This document shows, piece by piece, positions 31,883-39,560 of a stretch of 40,907 bases of DNA. The notes beneath the pieces were generated by a model, which was not told the origin of the DNA, made no database searches, and saw only the letters and a list, made by a program, of their open reading frames with translations. The position numbers and the translations under genes are program-made. Source of the stretch: Desulfuromonadales bacterium (GTDB lineage: Bacteria; Desulfobacterota; Desulfuromonadia; Desulfuromonadales; DASPGW01). The stretch is from NCBI GenBank assembly GCA_035620395.1, contig DASPGW010000019.1:1-40907 (forward strand). The letters run 5' to 3'. Numbering within the stretch: the stretch's first letter is position 1; every line of letters starts with the position of its first letter.

Positions 31883-33691
31883 ATGAAAGCACCCGAACTG
31901 ATACTGCATAATGGAGCGATTACCACCCTCGATGATTCGCATCCCCAAGTCTCGGCCGTTGCCATTACCGGCGGACGGATAACGGCCACCGGCGGAGAGG
32001 AGCTGCTCGCCGCGGCCGACGACAAGACGCAGCGGATCGATCTGAAGGGACGGCGGGTCATTCCGGGGCTCAACGACTCCCACATCCACGTGATCCGGGG
32101 AGGGCTCAACTTCAACATGGAGCTGCGCTGGGACGGAGTACCATCGCTGTCACTGGCGCTGGAGATGCTCCGCGAGCAGGCCCGACGCACGCCGCCGCCC
32201 CAGTGGGTGCGCGTGATCGGCGGCTGGACGGAATTCCAGTTTGCCGAGCGGCGGCTGCCGACCCTGGAGGAGATCAACGACGCCGCGCCCGACACGCCGG
32301 TGTTCGTCCTGCATCTGTACGACCGGGCACTGGTCAACGGGGCGGCGCTCCGGGCGCTCGGCTACGCGCGGGAGACCCCCGATCCCCCCGGCGGGGTGAT
32401 CGAGCGGGACAAGGCGGGGAATCCGACCGGGCTTCTCATCGCCAAGCCGAACGCCCTGATTCTCTACGCGAGTCTCGCCAAGGGGCCGAAGCTCGGTTTC
32501 GACGACCAGGTCAACTCGACCCGCCACTTCCTGCGCGAACTGAACCGGCTGGGGATCACCAGCTGCATCGACGCCGGCGGCGGTTTCCAGAACTATCCCG
32601 ACGACTACCGGGTCGTCGAGCAGTTGGAGGGAAGGGGTGAGCTGACCCTGCGGATCGCCTACAACCTCTTCACCCAGAGGCCGAAAGAGGAGTACGACGA
32701 CTTTGCCCGCTGGATCGGCATGACCGAACCGGGGAAGGGGAGTGACGTCTACAGGATGAACGGCGCCGGCGAGATGCTGGTCTTCTCCGCCGCCGACTTC
32801 GAGGACTTCCTGGAGCCGCGCCCCGACCTTCTGCCGGGGATGGAAGCGGAGCTGAAGAAGGTGGTCGGCCTGCTGGCGGCGAAGCGCTGGCCGTTCCGCC
32901 TGCACGCCACCTACAACGAATCGATCTCCCGCTTCCTCGACGTCTTCGAGGCGGTCGACCGGGAGATTCCGTTCCAGGGGCTGCGCTGGTTTTTCGACCA
33001 TGCCGAGACCATCTCGGAGAAAAGCATGGAGCGGGTGCGGCGCCTCGGCGGCGGGATTGCCATCCAGGACCGGATGGCGTTCCAGGGAGAATACTTCGTG
33101 GCCCGCTACGGGGCCGAGGCGGCCAGGCGGACCCCGCCCATCAGCCGGATGCTGGAGATGGGCATTCCGGTCGGCGCCGGGACGGACGCCACGCGGGTAT
33201 CGAGCTACAACCCCTGGGTCGCACTCTACTGGCTCGTGAGCGGCAGGACCGCGGGAGGTCTGCCGCTGTATGACGAGAAGAACCGCCTCGACCGAACCGC
33301 GGCGCTCAGGCTCTACACGGTCGGCAGCTCCTGGTTCTCCGGCGACGAGGGGAAAAAGGGGGGGATTGCGGCGGGGCAGCTTGCCGACCTGGCGGTGCTG
33401 TCGGCGGACTACTTCACCGTCCCCGAAGAGGAGATCAAGGGGATCGAGGCGGTGCTGACCGTCATGGGGGGGAAGATCGTCCATGGCAGCGGCGATTTTG
33501 GTCCCCTGGCGCCTCCACTGCCGCCGGTGAGTCCCGACTGGTCGCCGGTAGCCAGTTATGGCGGCTACCACCGTGGAAGTATCTCATCAGGCCTGCATCG
33601 TCAGGGATGCGCCTGCCACAGCCATCGGCTAGTCCGGTCGCCGAAAGAGTTCCGCTTCTGGGGTATCGGCTGCGACTGCTTCGCTTTCTGA
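31883..33691 (+). CDS. YtcJ-type amidohydrolase with cysteine-rich tail
   Basis: A 602-residue metal-dependent hydrolase of the amidohydrolase-3 family. The metal site begins with NDSHIHV (His67, His69), continues through LHATYNES and FDHAETIS, and ends with the Asp in GAGTDATRVSSYNPW. The C-terminal tail (about 555-602) is unusual: GCACHSH and a terminal GCDCFAF, rich in Cys and His. I believe such tails occur in relatives, so it is probably not a frameshift artefact. AGGGAG precedes the ATG at 31883. It is the third gene of the riboswitch-led cassette; its substrate is unknown. Confidence 0.88.
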   Translation: MKAPELILHNGAITTLDDSHPQVSAVAITGGRITATGGEELLAAADDKTQRIDLKGRRVIPGLNDSHIHVIRGGLNFNMELRWDGVPSLSLALEMLREQARRTPPPQWVRVIGGWTEFQFAERRLPTLEEINDAAPDTPVFVLHLYDRALVNGAALRALGYARETPDPPGGVIERDKAGNPTGLLIAKPNALILYASLAKGPKLGFDDQVNSTRHFLRELNRLGITSCIDAGGGFQNYPDDYRVVEQLEGRGELTLRIAYNLFTQRPKEEYDDFARWIGMTEPGKGSDVYRMNGAGEMLVFSAADFEDFLEPRPDLLPGMEAELKKVVGLLAAKRWPFRLHATYNESISRFLDVFEAVDREIPFQGLRWFFDHAETISEKSMERVRRLGGGIAIQDRMAFQGEYFVARYGAEAARRTPPISRMLEMGIPVGAGTDATRVSSYNPWVALYWLVSGRTAGGLPLYDEKNRLDRTAALRLYTVGSSWFSGDEGKKGGIAAGQLADLAVLSADYFTVPEEEIKGIEAVLTVMGGKIVHGSGDFGPLAPPLPPVSPDWSPVASYGGYHRGSISSGLHRQGCACHSHRLVRSPKEFRFWGIGCDCFAF

Positions 33692-33743
33692 TCTAATCAG
33701 CGCTTCGACCTGTTCCACGAACCCCGTACGTGAACGGAGGGTC

Positions 33744-33813
33744 GGGGACGTAGGTAACTTGTGTAACTTTTGCAGCTGAAGGCGAATAAGTTACATAAGT
33801 TACCAGCGTCCCC
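33744..33813. repeat. REP-like imperfect palindrome, left of the methyltransferase gene
   Basis: Arms of 26 bases (33744-33769 and 33788-33813): GGGGACG pairs with CGTCCCC, and GGTAACTTGTGTAACTT with AAGTTACATAAGTTACC apart from one G/A difference. The loop is 18 bases. The outer arms are GC-rich and the inner arms AT-rich. It resembles extragenic palindromes mobilised by RAYT transposases; no transposase gene is in the window. Confidence 0.7.
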
Positions 33814-33852
33814 TGGGACCGGCAAGGCCCCTTAGCATGCCTGGGCAGGAAG

Positions 33853-34617
33853 ATGACCAAAAGCGTGGAGTGCAACAAGATGGCAATGGAATACTTCTAC
33901 GAACTCTTCGAAGAACTGCCCCGACAGGGACCGGGTTGCAGGGAAGCCACCCTTAGGGCGCTTGGTCTGCTGAAGGATCTGCCATCAAAACCCAGAGTGC
34001 TGGATATCGGCTGCGGGTGCGGTATGCAGACGCAGATCCTCGCTCAGGAACTGAAGACGAAAATCCTGGCGATCGACAACCACCGGCCCCTGCTGGATCG
34101 CTTGGACCGGGCCGCCGCACGGAAGGGTTTGGACATCGAAACGCGCGAACTGTCCATGATCGACATGCCCTTTGACGCAGAGAGCTTCGACCTGCTCTGG
34201 GCCGAGGGCTCCATTTTCATCATCGGACTTGCGCGCGGGCTGCAGGACTTCAGGGCCTACCTCAAGACAGGCGGCTATCTGGCCTTCACCGAGTTGTGCT
34301 GGTTCGAGAGCGAGCCTCCGGCCGAGGCCAGGACCTACTTCGACAACGTCTATCCGGACATCAGAACCGCGGACGAAGTGCGCCGGTTGGCGGCCGCCAG
34401 CGGCTACAAAGTGATCGAAAGCTTCAATCTGCCCGACAGCGCATGGTGGGACGACTACTACACGCCGATGCTCGAGCGCATGAAGGAACTGAGGTTCAAG
34501 AACGCCGGTGTGGCCGAGGCAGAAGCGGTCTGCGCCGGGTGCGAGGCCGAGATCGAGATGTTCCGGCGGCATTCGAAGAGCTACGGCTACGCCTTCTTCG
34601 TGCTGCAAAGGATCTGA
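33853..34617 (+). CDS. Class I SAM-dependent methyltransferase
   Basis: A 254-residue methyltransferase. Motif I VLDIGCGCGMQTQIL (about 49-63), the acidic end of strand 2 in ILAIDNHRP, and motif IV FDLLWAEGSIFIIGL are present. The C-terminal part holds WWDDYYTPMLERM, a pattern seen in small-molecule methyltransferases. The substrate is unknown. AGGAAG lies directly before the ATG at 33853. Base composition is somewhat less GC-rich than the neighbouring genes, and the gene lies between two long palindromic repeats (33744-33813 and 34744-34797). That suggests it was acquired or moved as a unit. Confidence 0.87.
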   Translation: MTKSVECNKMAMEYFYELFEELPRQGPGCREATLRALGLLKDLPSKPRVLDIGCGCGMQTQILAQELKTKILAIDNHRPLLDRLDRAAARKGLDIETRELSMIDMPFDAESFDLLWAEGSIFIIGLARGLQDFRAYLKTGGYLAFTELCWFESEPPAEARTYFDNVYPDIRTADEVRRLAAASGYKVIESFNLPDSAWWDDYYTPMLERMKELRFKNAGVAEAEAVCAGCEAEIEMFRRHSKSYGYAFFVLQRI

Positions 34618-34743
34618 CCCCTCAGGCGCGCTCTGGTTCTCCGGCGATGAGAAGGAGCGACACAACCCTTCAAACCTCAATTTCACCTCAAGGTCAAAAC
34701 CTGCACGCGGATAACATCTGATCCAATCGGATATTCGCGGGTC

Positions 34744-34797
34744 AGGTGTCAGGTCTACACATTGACAGGTAATTGTCAATGTGTAGACCTGACACCT
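34744..34797. repeat. REP-like perfect palindrome, right of the methyltransferase gene
   Basis: Two perfect 24-base arms (34744-34767 and 34774-34797) around the loop GGTAAT; the arms begin AGGTGTCAGGTCTACACATT. The sequence type resembles REP elements linked to RAYT-type transposases in deltaproteobacteria, though this is recollection and not a search result. Confidence 0.75.
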
Positions 34798-34907
34798 CCA
34801 TTCCCCTCAACCCGCAGCCCTCCCCCCCCTCATTGTCAATCCGTTCGACCATCAGCTCCTGAGCTCCGATGCCCTACGCATCGAATACGCGCCTCCGAGC
34901 CGACGGC

Positions 34908-34935
34908 TTGAATGGTCGTGAAATGGGGATAAAGT
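34908..34935 (+). promoter_or_regulatory. Promoter of the truncated GEMM leader
   Basis: TTGAAT (34908-34913), 16-base spacer, TAAAGT (34930-34935), then GAAAC. It has the same spacing and downstream context as the promoter at 30459-30486. Confidence 0.5.
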
Positions 34936-34960
34936 GAAACGGGAAGCCTGCCGATTCCGA

Positions 34961-35000
34961 CCGAGCCGAACCTGCCGAAAGGCAGGGGCGGAAAGCGATG
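34961..35000 (+). promoter_or_regulatory. Truncated GEMM-I-like RNA (first half only)
   Basis: GCCGAACC, the stem CCTGCC/GGCAGG with loop GAAA (34971-34986), and GGCGGAAAGC then GATGGG match the first half of the full aptamer at 30508-30612 nearly base for base. The second stem and the closing GCCGNGCTGCCG block are missing: the sequence runs straight into a ribosome site (AAGGG) and the next start codon. It is either a decayed riboswitch or a leader retained for another reason. Confidence 0.6.
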
Positions 35001-35015
35001 GGAAGGGTGGTCATC

Positions 35016-35531
35016 ATGAGAACAACCCTGCTGGCGATGGTCGTGGCGGGACTGGTGATGGGATGCGCCGCCATGGGCAGCAAGATCGATCCCGCCGGTC
35101 TCGAAACGACTAGGAGAGGAGAAGCCGAGATGGAGACGATATTGCCCTCCCGGACCTTGAGTGTATCCATCCGCTGCAGTCCCGACAAAGCGTATGAATT
35201 CGTCACCAACCCGCAGAATCTGCCGAAGTGGGCACAGGGACTGGGCCGGTCGGTGAGGAAACAGGGCTCCGATTGGATGGTCGACACGCCGCAGGGGCCC
35301 ATGAAAATCCGCTTCGCCGACCAGAACCGATTCGGCGTGATGGACCATTATGTGACCACGCCATCCGGGGTCGAGGTCTATGTCCCCATGCGCGTTCTCG
35401 CCAACGGTTCCGGCAGCGAGGTCATCTTCACCCTGTTCCGGCTGCCCGACATGTCGGATGCGAGGTACGCCGAGGATATGCAACTGGTCGAGCGCGATCT
35501 GCGGACGCTGAAGAATTTGCTGGAAAAATGA
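35016..35531 (+). CDS. SRPBCC-fold lipoprotein of unknown function
   Basis: A 171-residue protein. The start MRTTLLAMVVAGLVMGCAAMG is a lipoprotein signal with Cys17. After it comes a START/SRPBCC-like domain: LSVSIRCSPDKAYEFVTNPQNLPKWAQGL and RFADQNRFGVMDHYVTTPSG. Such domains bind hydrophobic ligands in a deep cavity; a lipid-anchored version would work in the periplasm. The ATG at 35016 is preferred over the one at 34998, which lies inside the GEMM-like RNA and would place charged residues before the signal. The leader contains half of a GEMM aptamer. Confidence 0.78.
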   Translation: MRTTLLAMVVAGLVMGCAAMGSKIDPAGLETTRRGEAEMETILPSRTLSVSIRCSPDKAYEFVTNPQNLPKWAQGLGRSVRKQGSDWMVDTPQGPMKIRFADQNRFGVMDHYVTTPSGVEVYVPMRVLANGSGSEVIFTLFRLPDMSDARYAEDMQLVERDLRTLKNLLEK

Positions 35532-35613
35532 CCGCCCAAAGACCCGGGTCGCAAGGGGCACTGCCGGCAGGAATAACCAGGTCTATGCAAGCGGCATGAG
35601 AAGGAGAAGAAAC

Positions 35614-36120
35614 ATGGCCACAGGAAAAAGTCCCGCCACGGGGTCAGCAGGATCGGAGCTCGTCATCACCCGCGTCTTCAAGGCGCCGCGCGATCTCGTG
35701 TGGCAGGCATGGACCGAACCCGAGACGATGAAGCGCTGGTGGGGGCCGAAAGGCTTCACGGCCCCAGTCTGCAGGATCGATCTGCGCGTGGGCGGGGTCT
35801 ATCACAACTGCATGCGTTCGCCCGAGGGTCAGGACTTCTGGAGCACCGGCATCTATCGCGAGATCGTGCCGTCGGAGCGACTGGTCTGCACGGATTCATT
35901 CGCGGACGCACAGGGCAACGTCGTCCCGGCTACGCACTACGGCATGAGTGCCGACTTCCCCCTGGAATTGCTGGTGACGGTGACCTTCGAGGAACTGGAT
36001 GGGCAGACCAGGCTCACCCTGAAGCACGTCGGCCTGCCGCCCGGCAAGGACCTGGACGACTGCCGGGACGGCTGGAGCGAATCGTTCGACAAGCTGGCCG
36101 AAGTTCTGGCGAAGGCATGA
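35614..36120 (+). CDS. AHSA1/SRPBCC-domain protein
   Basis: A 168-residue cytoplasmic protein of the AHSA1 (Hsp90 ATPase activator homologue) family. The pattern ELVITRVFKAPRDLVWQAWTEPETMKRWWGPKGFT is the family hallmark, with VGGVYHNCMRSPEGQDFWSTGIYREI and the C-terminal GWSESFDKLAEVLA. These proteins bind small hydrophobic ligands and are generally uncharacterised. AAGGAG precedes the ATG at 35614. It is the second SRPBCC-fold gene in a row, 82 bases after the lipoprotein, and is likely cotranscribed with the DoxX-like gene. Confidence 0.9.
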   Translation: MATGKSPATGSAGSELVITRVFKAPRDLVWQAWTEPETMKRWWGPKGFTAPVCRIDLRVGGVYHNCMRSPEGQDFWSTGIYREIVPSERLVCTDSFADAQGNVVPATHYGMSADFPLELLVTVTFEELDGQTRLTLKHVGLPPGKDLDDCRDGWSESFDKLAEVLAKA

Positions 36121-36194
36121 GGTGAGCCTCCCGCGCCCCTTTCGCCAGGCGGATCGAGGAAGGCACGCTCTTGCGGCAAAAGGAGAAAGCCAAA

Positions 36195-36608
36195 ATGGAA
36201 TGGCTTAACTACGACGCCCGTCGATTCTTTCTCTGCGGCATGCGGCTCTTTTTCGGGGTGTGGCTGCTCTACGTCGGTCTCTATAAATGGGTCGCCATGG
36301 GGCCGGAGGTGTTCGTCGGCTACATCACTGCCGAGTTCGACAAGACCTGGTCGCCGCACCTGCTGAATGTGCTGCTCGCCTGGCTGATCCTGATCGCCGA
36401 GCCGCTTCTGGCGGCACTGATTCTTTCCGGCAGGAAGGCGCGCCTCTTCTGGACGCTGACGGCGCTGCTCATGTTCCTTTTGACCCTCGGCCAGACCATC
36501 CTGCTGAAGCCGGATGTGATCGCCAACTGGCAATACCTCGTGCTGACCCTGGCCTGCGCCGCCCTGAGCGATCCGGAAAAAACCGGCAGCGGCGGGTCGA
36601 CCCATTGA
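36195..36608 (+). CDS. DoxX-like four-helix membrane protein
   Basis: A 137-residue inner-membrane protein with four helices (about 10-30, 50-75, 78-100, 108-125). The arrangement FFLCGMRLFFGVWLLYVGLYKW followed by LLNVLLAWLILIAEPLLAALILSG resembles the DoxX/SURF4 superfamily. The exact family and function are unknown. AAAAGGAG precedes the ATG at 36195, better than an upstream TTG. It lies downstream of the AHSA1-type gene. Confidence 0.7.
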   Translation: MEWLNYDARRFFLCGMRLFFGVWLLYVGLYKWVAMGPEVFVGYITAEFDKTWSPHLLNVLLAWLILIAEPLLAALILSGRKARLFWTLTALLMFLLTLGQTILLKPDVIANWQYLVLTLACAALSDPEKTGSGGSTH

Positions 36609-36722
36609 CAAGGCTCCGGCCGGTCACCGAGTGACCCCCGCCATGGTCGTTGAAATTCGTCCGCCAGGTGCTATTGTCGGAGCAGGAAGGAGGCGGCTAC
36701 CTGGCGCGGGGGGCGGCCGGAA

Positions 36723-36801
36723 GTTGAAAGCACGGCTTTTCAACGGGGAGACGCGAAGCCCGCAGAGAACGCCCTGTTGGCCTTCCTTTGCGATCTCTGC
36801 G
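36723..36801. repeat. Two small inverted repeats in the gap before the VOC gene
   Basis: GTTGAAA (36723-36729) with TTTCAAC (36738-36744), and CGCAGAGA (36761-36768) with TCTCTGCG (36794-36801). The second looks like a worn REP element. The rest of the 36609-36891 gap shows nothing clear; a TTGACT near 36845 could be part of a promoter for the next gene. Confidence 0.4.
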
Positions 36802-36891
36802 CCGTTAGTGCGGGGAGCGAACGCACATGGGCGTGGGTTTGCGTTGACTTCAGGCTGTTAACTCGAACTTTTCAAGGAAGAGAGGACTCCC

Positions 36892-37365
36892 ATGGCAAAA
36901 ACAACCCCGGAAGGCTTTCACAGCGTTACCCCGATGTTCATGTTCAAGGACGCCCGCAAGGCCATAGATTTCTATAAACGGGCCTTCGGCGCCCAGGAGC
37001 TGTTCGTCATGCCGGGACCCGACGGCAAGGGGGTGATGCACGCCGAGATCCGGATCGGCAACTCGATCATCATGCTGGGCGAAGAGCATCCCCAGGAGGC
37101 CTGCAAAAGCGCGGAGACCTTCGGCGGCTCGCCGGTCAGCTTCTACCTTTACCTGGAGAACGTCGACGAGGCCTTCAGAGTCGCGGTCGCCGCCGGCGCC
37201 GAGGCCCGGATGCCGGTCCAGGAGATGTTCTGGGGGGACCGGGTAGGGACCGTGCAGGACCCCTTCGGCTACAGCTGGAGCCTCGCCACCCATACCAGGG
37301 ATTTGACGCCGGAGGAAATCCGGCAGGGCGCGCAGGCCTTTTTCGCCCAGATGAAGAAGAAATAG
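36892..37365 (+). CDS. VOC-family protein (PhnB/glyoxalase-like)
   Basis: A 157-residue cytoplasmic protein of the vicinal-oxygen-chelate superfamily, PhnB/YdhR-like branch. Typical elements are FHSVTPMFMFKDARKAIDFYKRAFGA at the N-terminus and DPFGYSWSLATH near the end, where the DPFG(Y/H)xW motif supports the fold. Proteins of this group have varied or unknown activity. Its last 30 residues form a charged helix (LTPEEIRQGAQAFF). It ends at a strong terminator. Confidence 0.9.
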   Translation: MAKTTPEGFHSVTPMFMFKDARKAIDFYKRAFGAQELFVMPGPDGKGVMHAEIRIGNSIIMLGEEHPQEACKSAETFGGSPVSFYLYLENVDEAFRVAVAAGAEARMPVQEMFWGDRVGTVQDPFGYSWSLATHTRDLTPEEIRQGAQAFFAQMKKK

Positions 37366-37405
37366 GCCGTTTCGGCAAAGCAGCGAGTACTGTAATTGAG
37401 GCACG

Positions 37406-37437
37406 AAAGCCCGCAGCAGAGCGGGCTTTGCTTTTTT
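37406..37437 (+). terminator. Intrinsic terminator after the VOC gene
   Basis: AAAGCCCGC (37406-37414) and GCGGGCTTT (37421-37429) form a 9-base-pair stem with loop AGCAGA, followed by GC and six T. A textbook terminator on the plus strand. Confidence 0.88.
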
Positions 37438-37552
37438 GGGGGACGCCGGAAGAGGTGGTATCGAGCCGGAAGTATCCGGCCAGGAGCGGCGAGGCCGGAA
37501 ATATGGGAGTCCCGGCAACGCGGCAGGCTGCGAGTCAGCGCCTGCCGGTGCG

Positions 37553-38068
37553 TCAGTGGGGGATATTCGCGGCAGCCTGCTGCAGGGAGAAATAGAAGGC
37601 ACTGCCTTTTCCCAGTGTGCTTTCGACCCAGATTCGGTCGCCGTGATTCTCCACGATGCGGCGCACCATCGTCAGGCCCAGGCCGGCGCCGCACGTTTTT
37701 CGGGTTTCGGGCCGGTCCACCCGGAAAGATTTTTCGAAGATGCTCTCCAGGCTCTCCTCCGGAATACCCAATCCTTCGTCCTGCACGGAGACCACCACGC
37801 GATCACCACTTCGCCATGCCGAAAGAAGCACCGCCCCCCCTTCGGGAGAATATTTCAGCGCATTGGCGACCAGATTGCGCAGGACAAGGTCGAGCTTCGG
37901 CCTGTCCCCCTGGACCGGCGGCAAGTCATCCGCGAGGGAGACCTGGAGATCATACTTCGGGGAGATGTTCCGGAATCGGGCGGCTGTCTGCAGGAGCAGA
38001 TCGGGGACCTGAATGATCGAGAAGGTCATCCTCGACAGCCAGGTTCCAGCGTCCTCGTGGCAAACCAT
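37553..38068 (-). pseudogene. N-terminally truncated sensor histidine kinase (ATPase domain only)
   Basis: The ATP-binding domain of a histidine kinase is complete: N-box LRNLVANALKYSPEGG, G1 DEGLGIPEE, F-box FEKSFRVDR and G2 GAGLGLTMVRRIVENHGD, preceded by the end of the dimerisation domain (VPDLLLQTAARF). The phosphoacceptor H-box and all sensory domains are missing. Upstream the sequence becomes AT-rich and unrelated. If translated, a weak ATG at 38068 would give 171 residues. Its more likely status is a 5'-deleted pseudogene, though stand-alone HATPase proteins exist. Confidence 0.7.
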
Positions 38069-38541
38069 TTTCGCTATGTAATATTTTTTTCCAAATAAAT
38101 GAAACACCCGCTTGCCAAGAGCCCCTCTTTGCGGTATACGAAATAATGTCTGGCGAAAAATCTCAAAAAATACTCTATGTGTTTGAGCGGGGATGATTGC
38201 TTCGGTTATTTCGGACGCAGCCCATTGGCAGGTCGGACAGGGTTGTTCGCTTTCCAGGGAGGGCCGGAACATGAATACGGAACAGGCAACCGGCTGCAGG
38301 CCGATCGCGCATGGACGTCTGATCACCCTGTCCCAGTGGGACGGTTCAGCCTTCCTGTCCCCTGGGCTGAGCAGTCTTCCGGCCGCGGAGAGCGAAGATG
38401 GAACGACCGTTACCGAGAGGCCTGGCAGCGAGGGGACGGCCCCGGCGACAGCCTGAGACAGCGGGTACCACAAACGGAGCAGGAGGAAATAACCCGGAGG
38501 TTTTTCAAGCGAACCTCCCCGGCGGATCAAGGAGGCTACTC
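38069..38541. other. Mostly non-coding region between kinase fragment and MoaD-like gene
   Basis: The first 110 bases are notably AT-rich. The rest is GC-rich and contains one possible small gene (38271-38456). I looked for a molybdenum/tungsten-cofactor riboswitch because of the downstream MoaD-like gene and could not find one. Confidence 0.5.
38271..38456 (+). CDS. Possible small protein, unrecognised
   Basis: An ATG at 38271 with GGAGG 8 bases upstream opens 61 codons (MNTEQATGCRPIAHGRLITL then SQWDGS ...). The C-terminal half is low-complexity (Ser/Glu/Thr/Ala). The CRPIAHGRLITLS part faintly recalls segments of DprA-like predicted Rossmann proteins, so it may be a gene fragment. No function is proposed. 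Confidence 0.3.
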   Translation: MNTEQATGCRPIAHGRLITLSQWDGSAFLSPGLSSLPAAESEDGTTVTERPGSEGTAPATA

Positions 38542-38865
38542 ATGGAAGGGAAAGGACTGGTGACGATTCTGATGTTCGGTTCTCTTTACAGCTTCCGGCA
38601 GGAGAGGGGACTTGCGCCGGCGCTGGAGTTGCCGCTGCCGCCGGGAGGGAAGCGGGCCCTGGACATCGCCGGGGAGCTTGGCCTCCCCCTCGACGCCATC
38701 GGCGCCATCTACTGCAATCATCGGCCCGCCGGCCTTCAGCGGCTGATCCATCCGGGGGACCGGATAGCCTTTGTGCCCAAAAGCATCCCCGGACCGCACA
38801 ACGGCCCGCTGGGCTTCCCCATTCTCGATAGCGACGAAGCTCTGCGCCAGGTCGCCCGGGGGTAA
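38542..38865 (+). CDS. Orphan MoaD/ThiS-like ubiquitin-fold protein
   Basis: A 107-residue protein with a beta-grasp sulfur-carrier fold: LVTILMFGSLYSFRQ at the start, LELPLPPGGKRALDIAGELGLPLDAIGAIYCNH, and the characteristic HPGDRIAFVPKSIPGPH. Canonical MoaD and ThiS end in Gly-Gly, which is thiocarboxylated; here the protein continues about 25 residues past the fold and ends RG, so it may not act as a sulfur carrier. Similar proteins accompany tungsten or molybdenum enzymes, but none is encoded in this window. AAGGAGG precedes the ATG at 38542. Confidence 0.75.
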   Translation: MEGKGLVTILMFGSLYSFRQERGLAPALELPLPPGGKRALDIAGELGLPLDAIGAIYCNHRPAGLQRLIHPGDRIAFVPKSIPGPHNGPLGFPILDSDEALRQVARG

Positions 38866-38955
38866 GGCCGACCGCAGCGAAATCGGCCCCTGGGGCGCAT
38901 GTATCGGGCTGGGGCTTTGTGACGGGGCAAGGGCGGTCGCTGCGCAGGGCCGGGC

Positions 38956-39300
38956 CTAATGCAGGGTCCTGAATTCTTCGGCGGTGAAAACCAGCACCCG
39001 CGTCGTTTTGCCATCAGGGTTGATCTGCAACTCGGTGATGTCCATCATCTTGTCCGAGAGCCACGCCTCGGTGACAATGGCCAGGAGAACTGCCTCAGGC
39101 TCATATTTCGGACCCGTCAGTCTGGCGTTCTTCAGGAATTCGACGACTCTCTCCCTGTTCGACCAAACCGGCAATGAAACCCCCCTGTCGTCAATTTCCT
39201 CGGCGTAGATGTTTTTGTAGATGCTTCTTGCCACCCATACCTGCCCGCTTGCTGCGACTTCGTCACGGAATATTTTCTCGCCAAGATATTCGATGCTCAT
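38956..39300 (-). CDS. DUF2750-like protein
   Basis: A 114-residue soluble protein. The core ASGQVWVARSI ... GVSLPVWSNRERVVEFL resembles DUF2750 (xxGxVWxLxxxxG ... PxWpxxExA), a family without known function. The C-terminal part (ITELQINPDGKTTRVLVFTAEEF) would form a beta hairpin and helix. The ribosome site before the ATG at 39300 is weak. It is a single gene between a plus-strand neighbour and the exonuclease gene. Confidence 0.65.
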   Translation of the reverse strand: MSIEYLGEKIFRDEVAASGQVWVARSIYKNIYAEEIDDRGVSLPVWSNRERVVEFLKNARLTGPKYEPEAVLLAIVTEAWLSDKMMDITELQINPDGKTTRVLVFTAEEFRTLH

Positions 39301-39560
39301 CGCTTCTCAGCTTTCCGGCGGCCGATGGGGTCTGAGGTCCGGGCCGCCTCCCGAGGGGTGCCCTTTTGATTAAAATCTATCACAGGCTAATGGTTTCTGT
39401 CATGTTTTGCCCTCGGCAAAAGGGGACCGACCTGTTTTCTCGAAGATAGCACCCCGACGCCTTGCCCGCTGCGCGGGTTCCCTCCGCGAGGCGGCGAAGG
39501 GAGGCTCAGGGCAAGAGAAATGGGAGGGAAAGCGGGCGGGATTGCAGAATGGCGGGCTGG

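Larger units (their letters stand above)
34618..35015. other. Non-coding stretch with REP palindrome and truncated GEMM leader
   Basis: No gene is seen in these 398 bases. They contain, in order, ATCTGACCCC just after the methyltransferase stop, a perfect 24-base inverted repeat, and a promoter leading into half of a GEMM-type RNA; each is listed separately. Confidence 0.7.

Noticed and set aside
34998-35531. Longer start for the SRPBCC lipoprotein at 34998
   Set aside because: It lies within the GEMM-like RNA, and the ATG at 35016 gives a clean lipoprotein signal.
38271-38541. Molybdenum or tungsten cofactor riboswitch before the MoaD-like gene
   Set aside because: No stems or conserved blocks of that family could be found by eye.
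39405-39421. Hairpin TTTTGCC/GGCAAAA as terminator of the exonuclease gene
   Set aside because: It is 140 bases past the stop and no T-run follows on the minus strand; kept only as a note in the gene entry.
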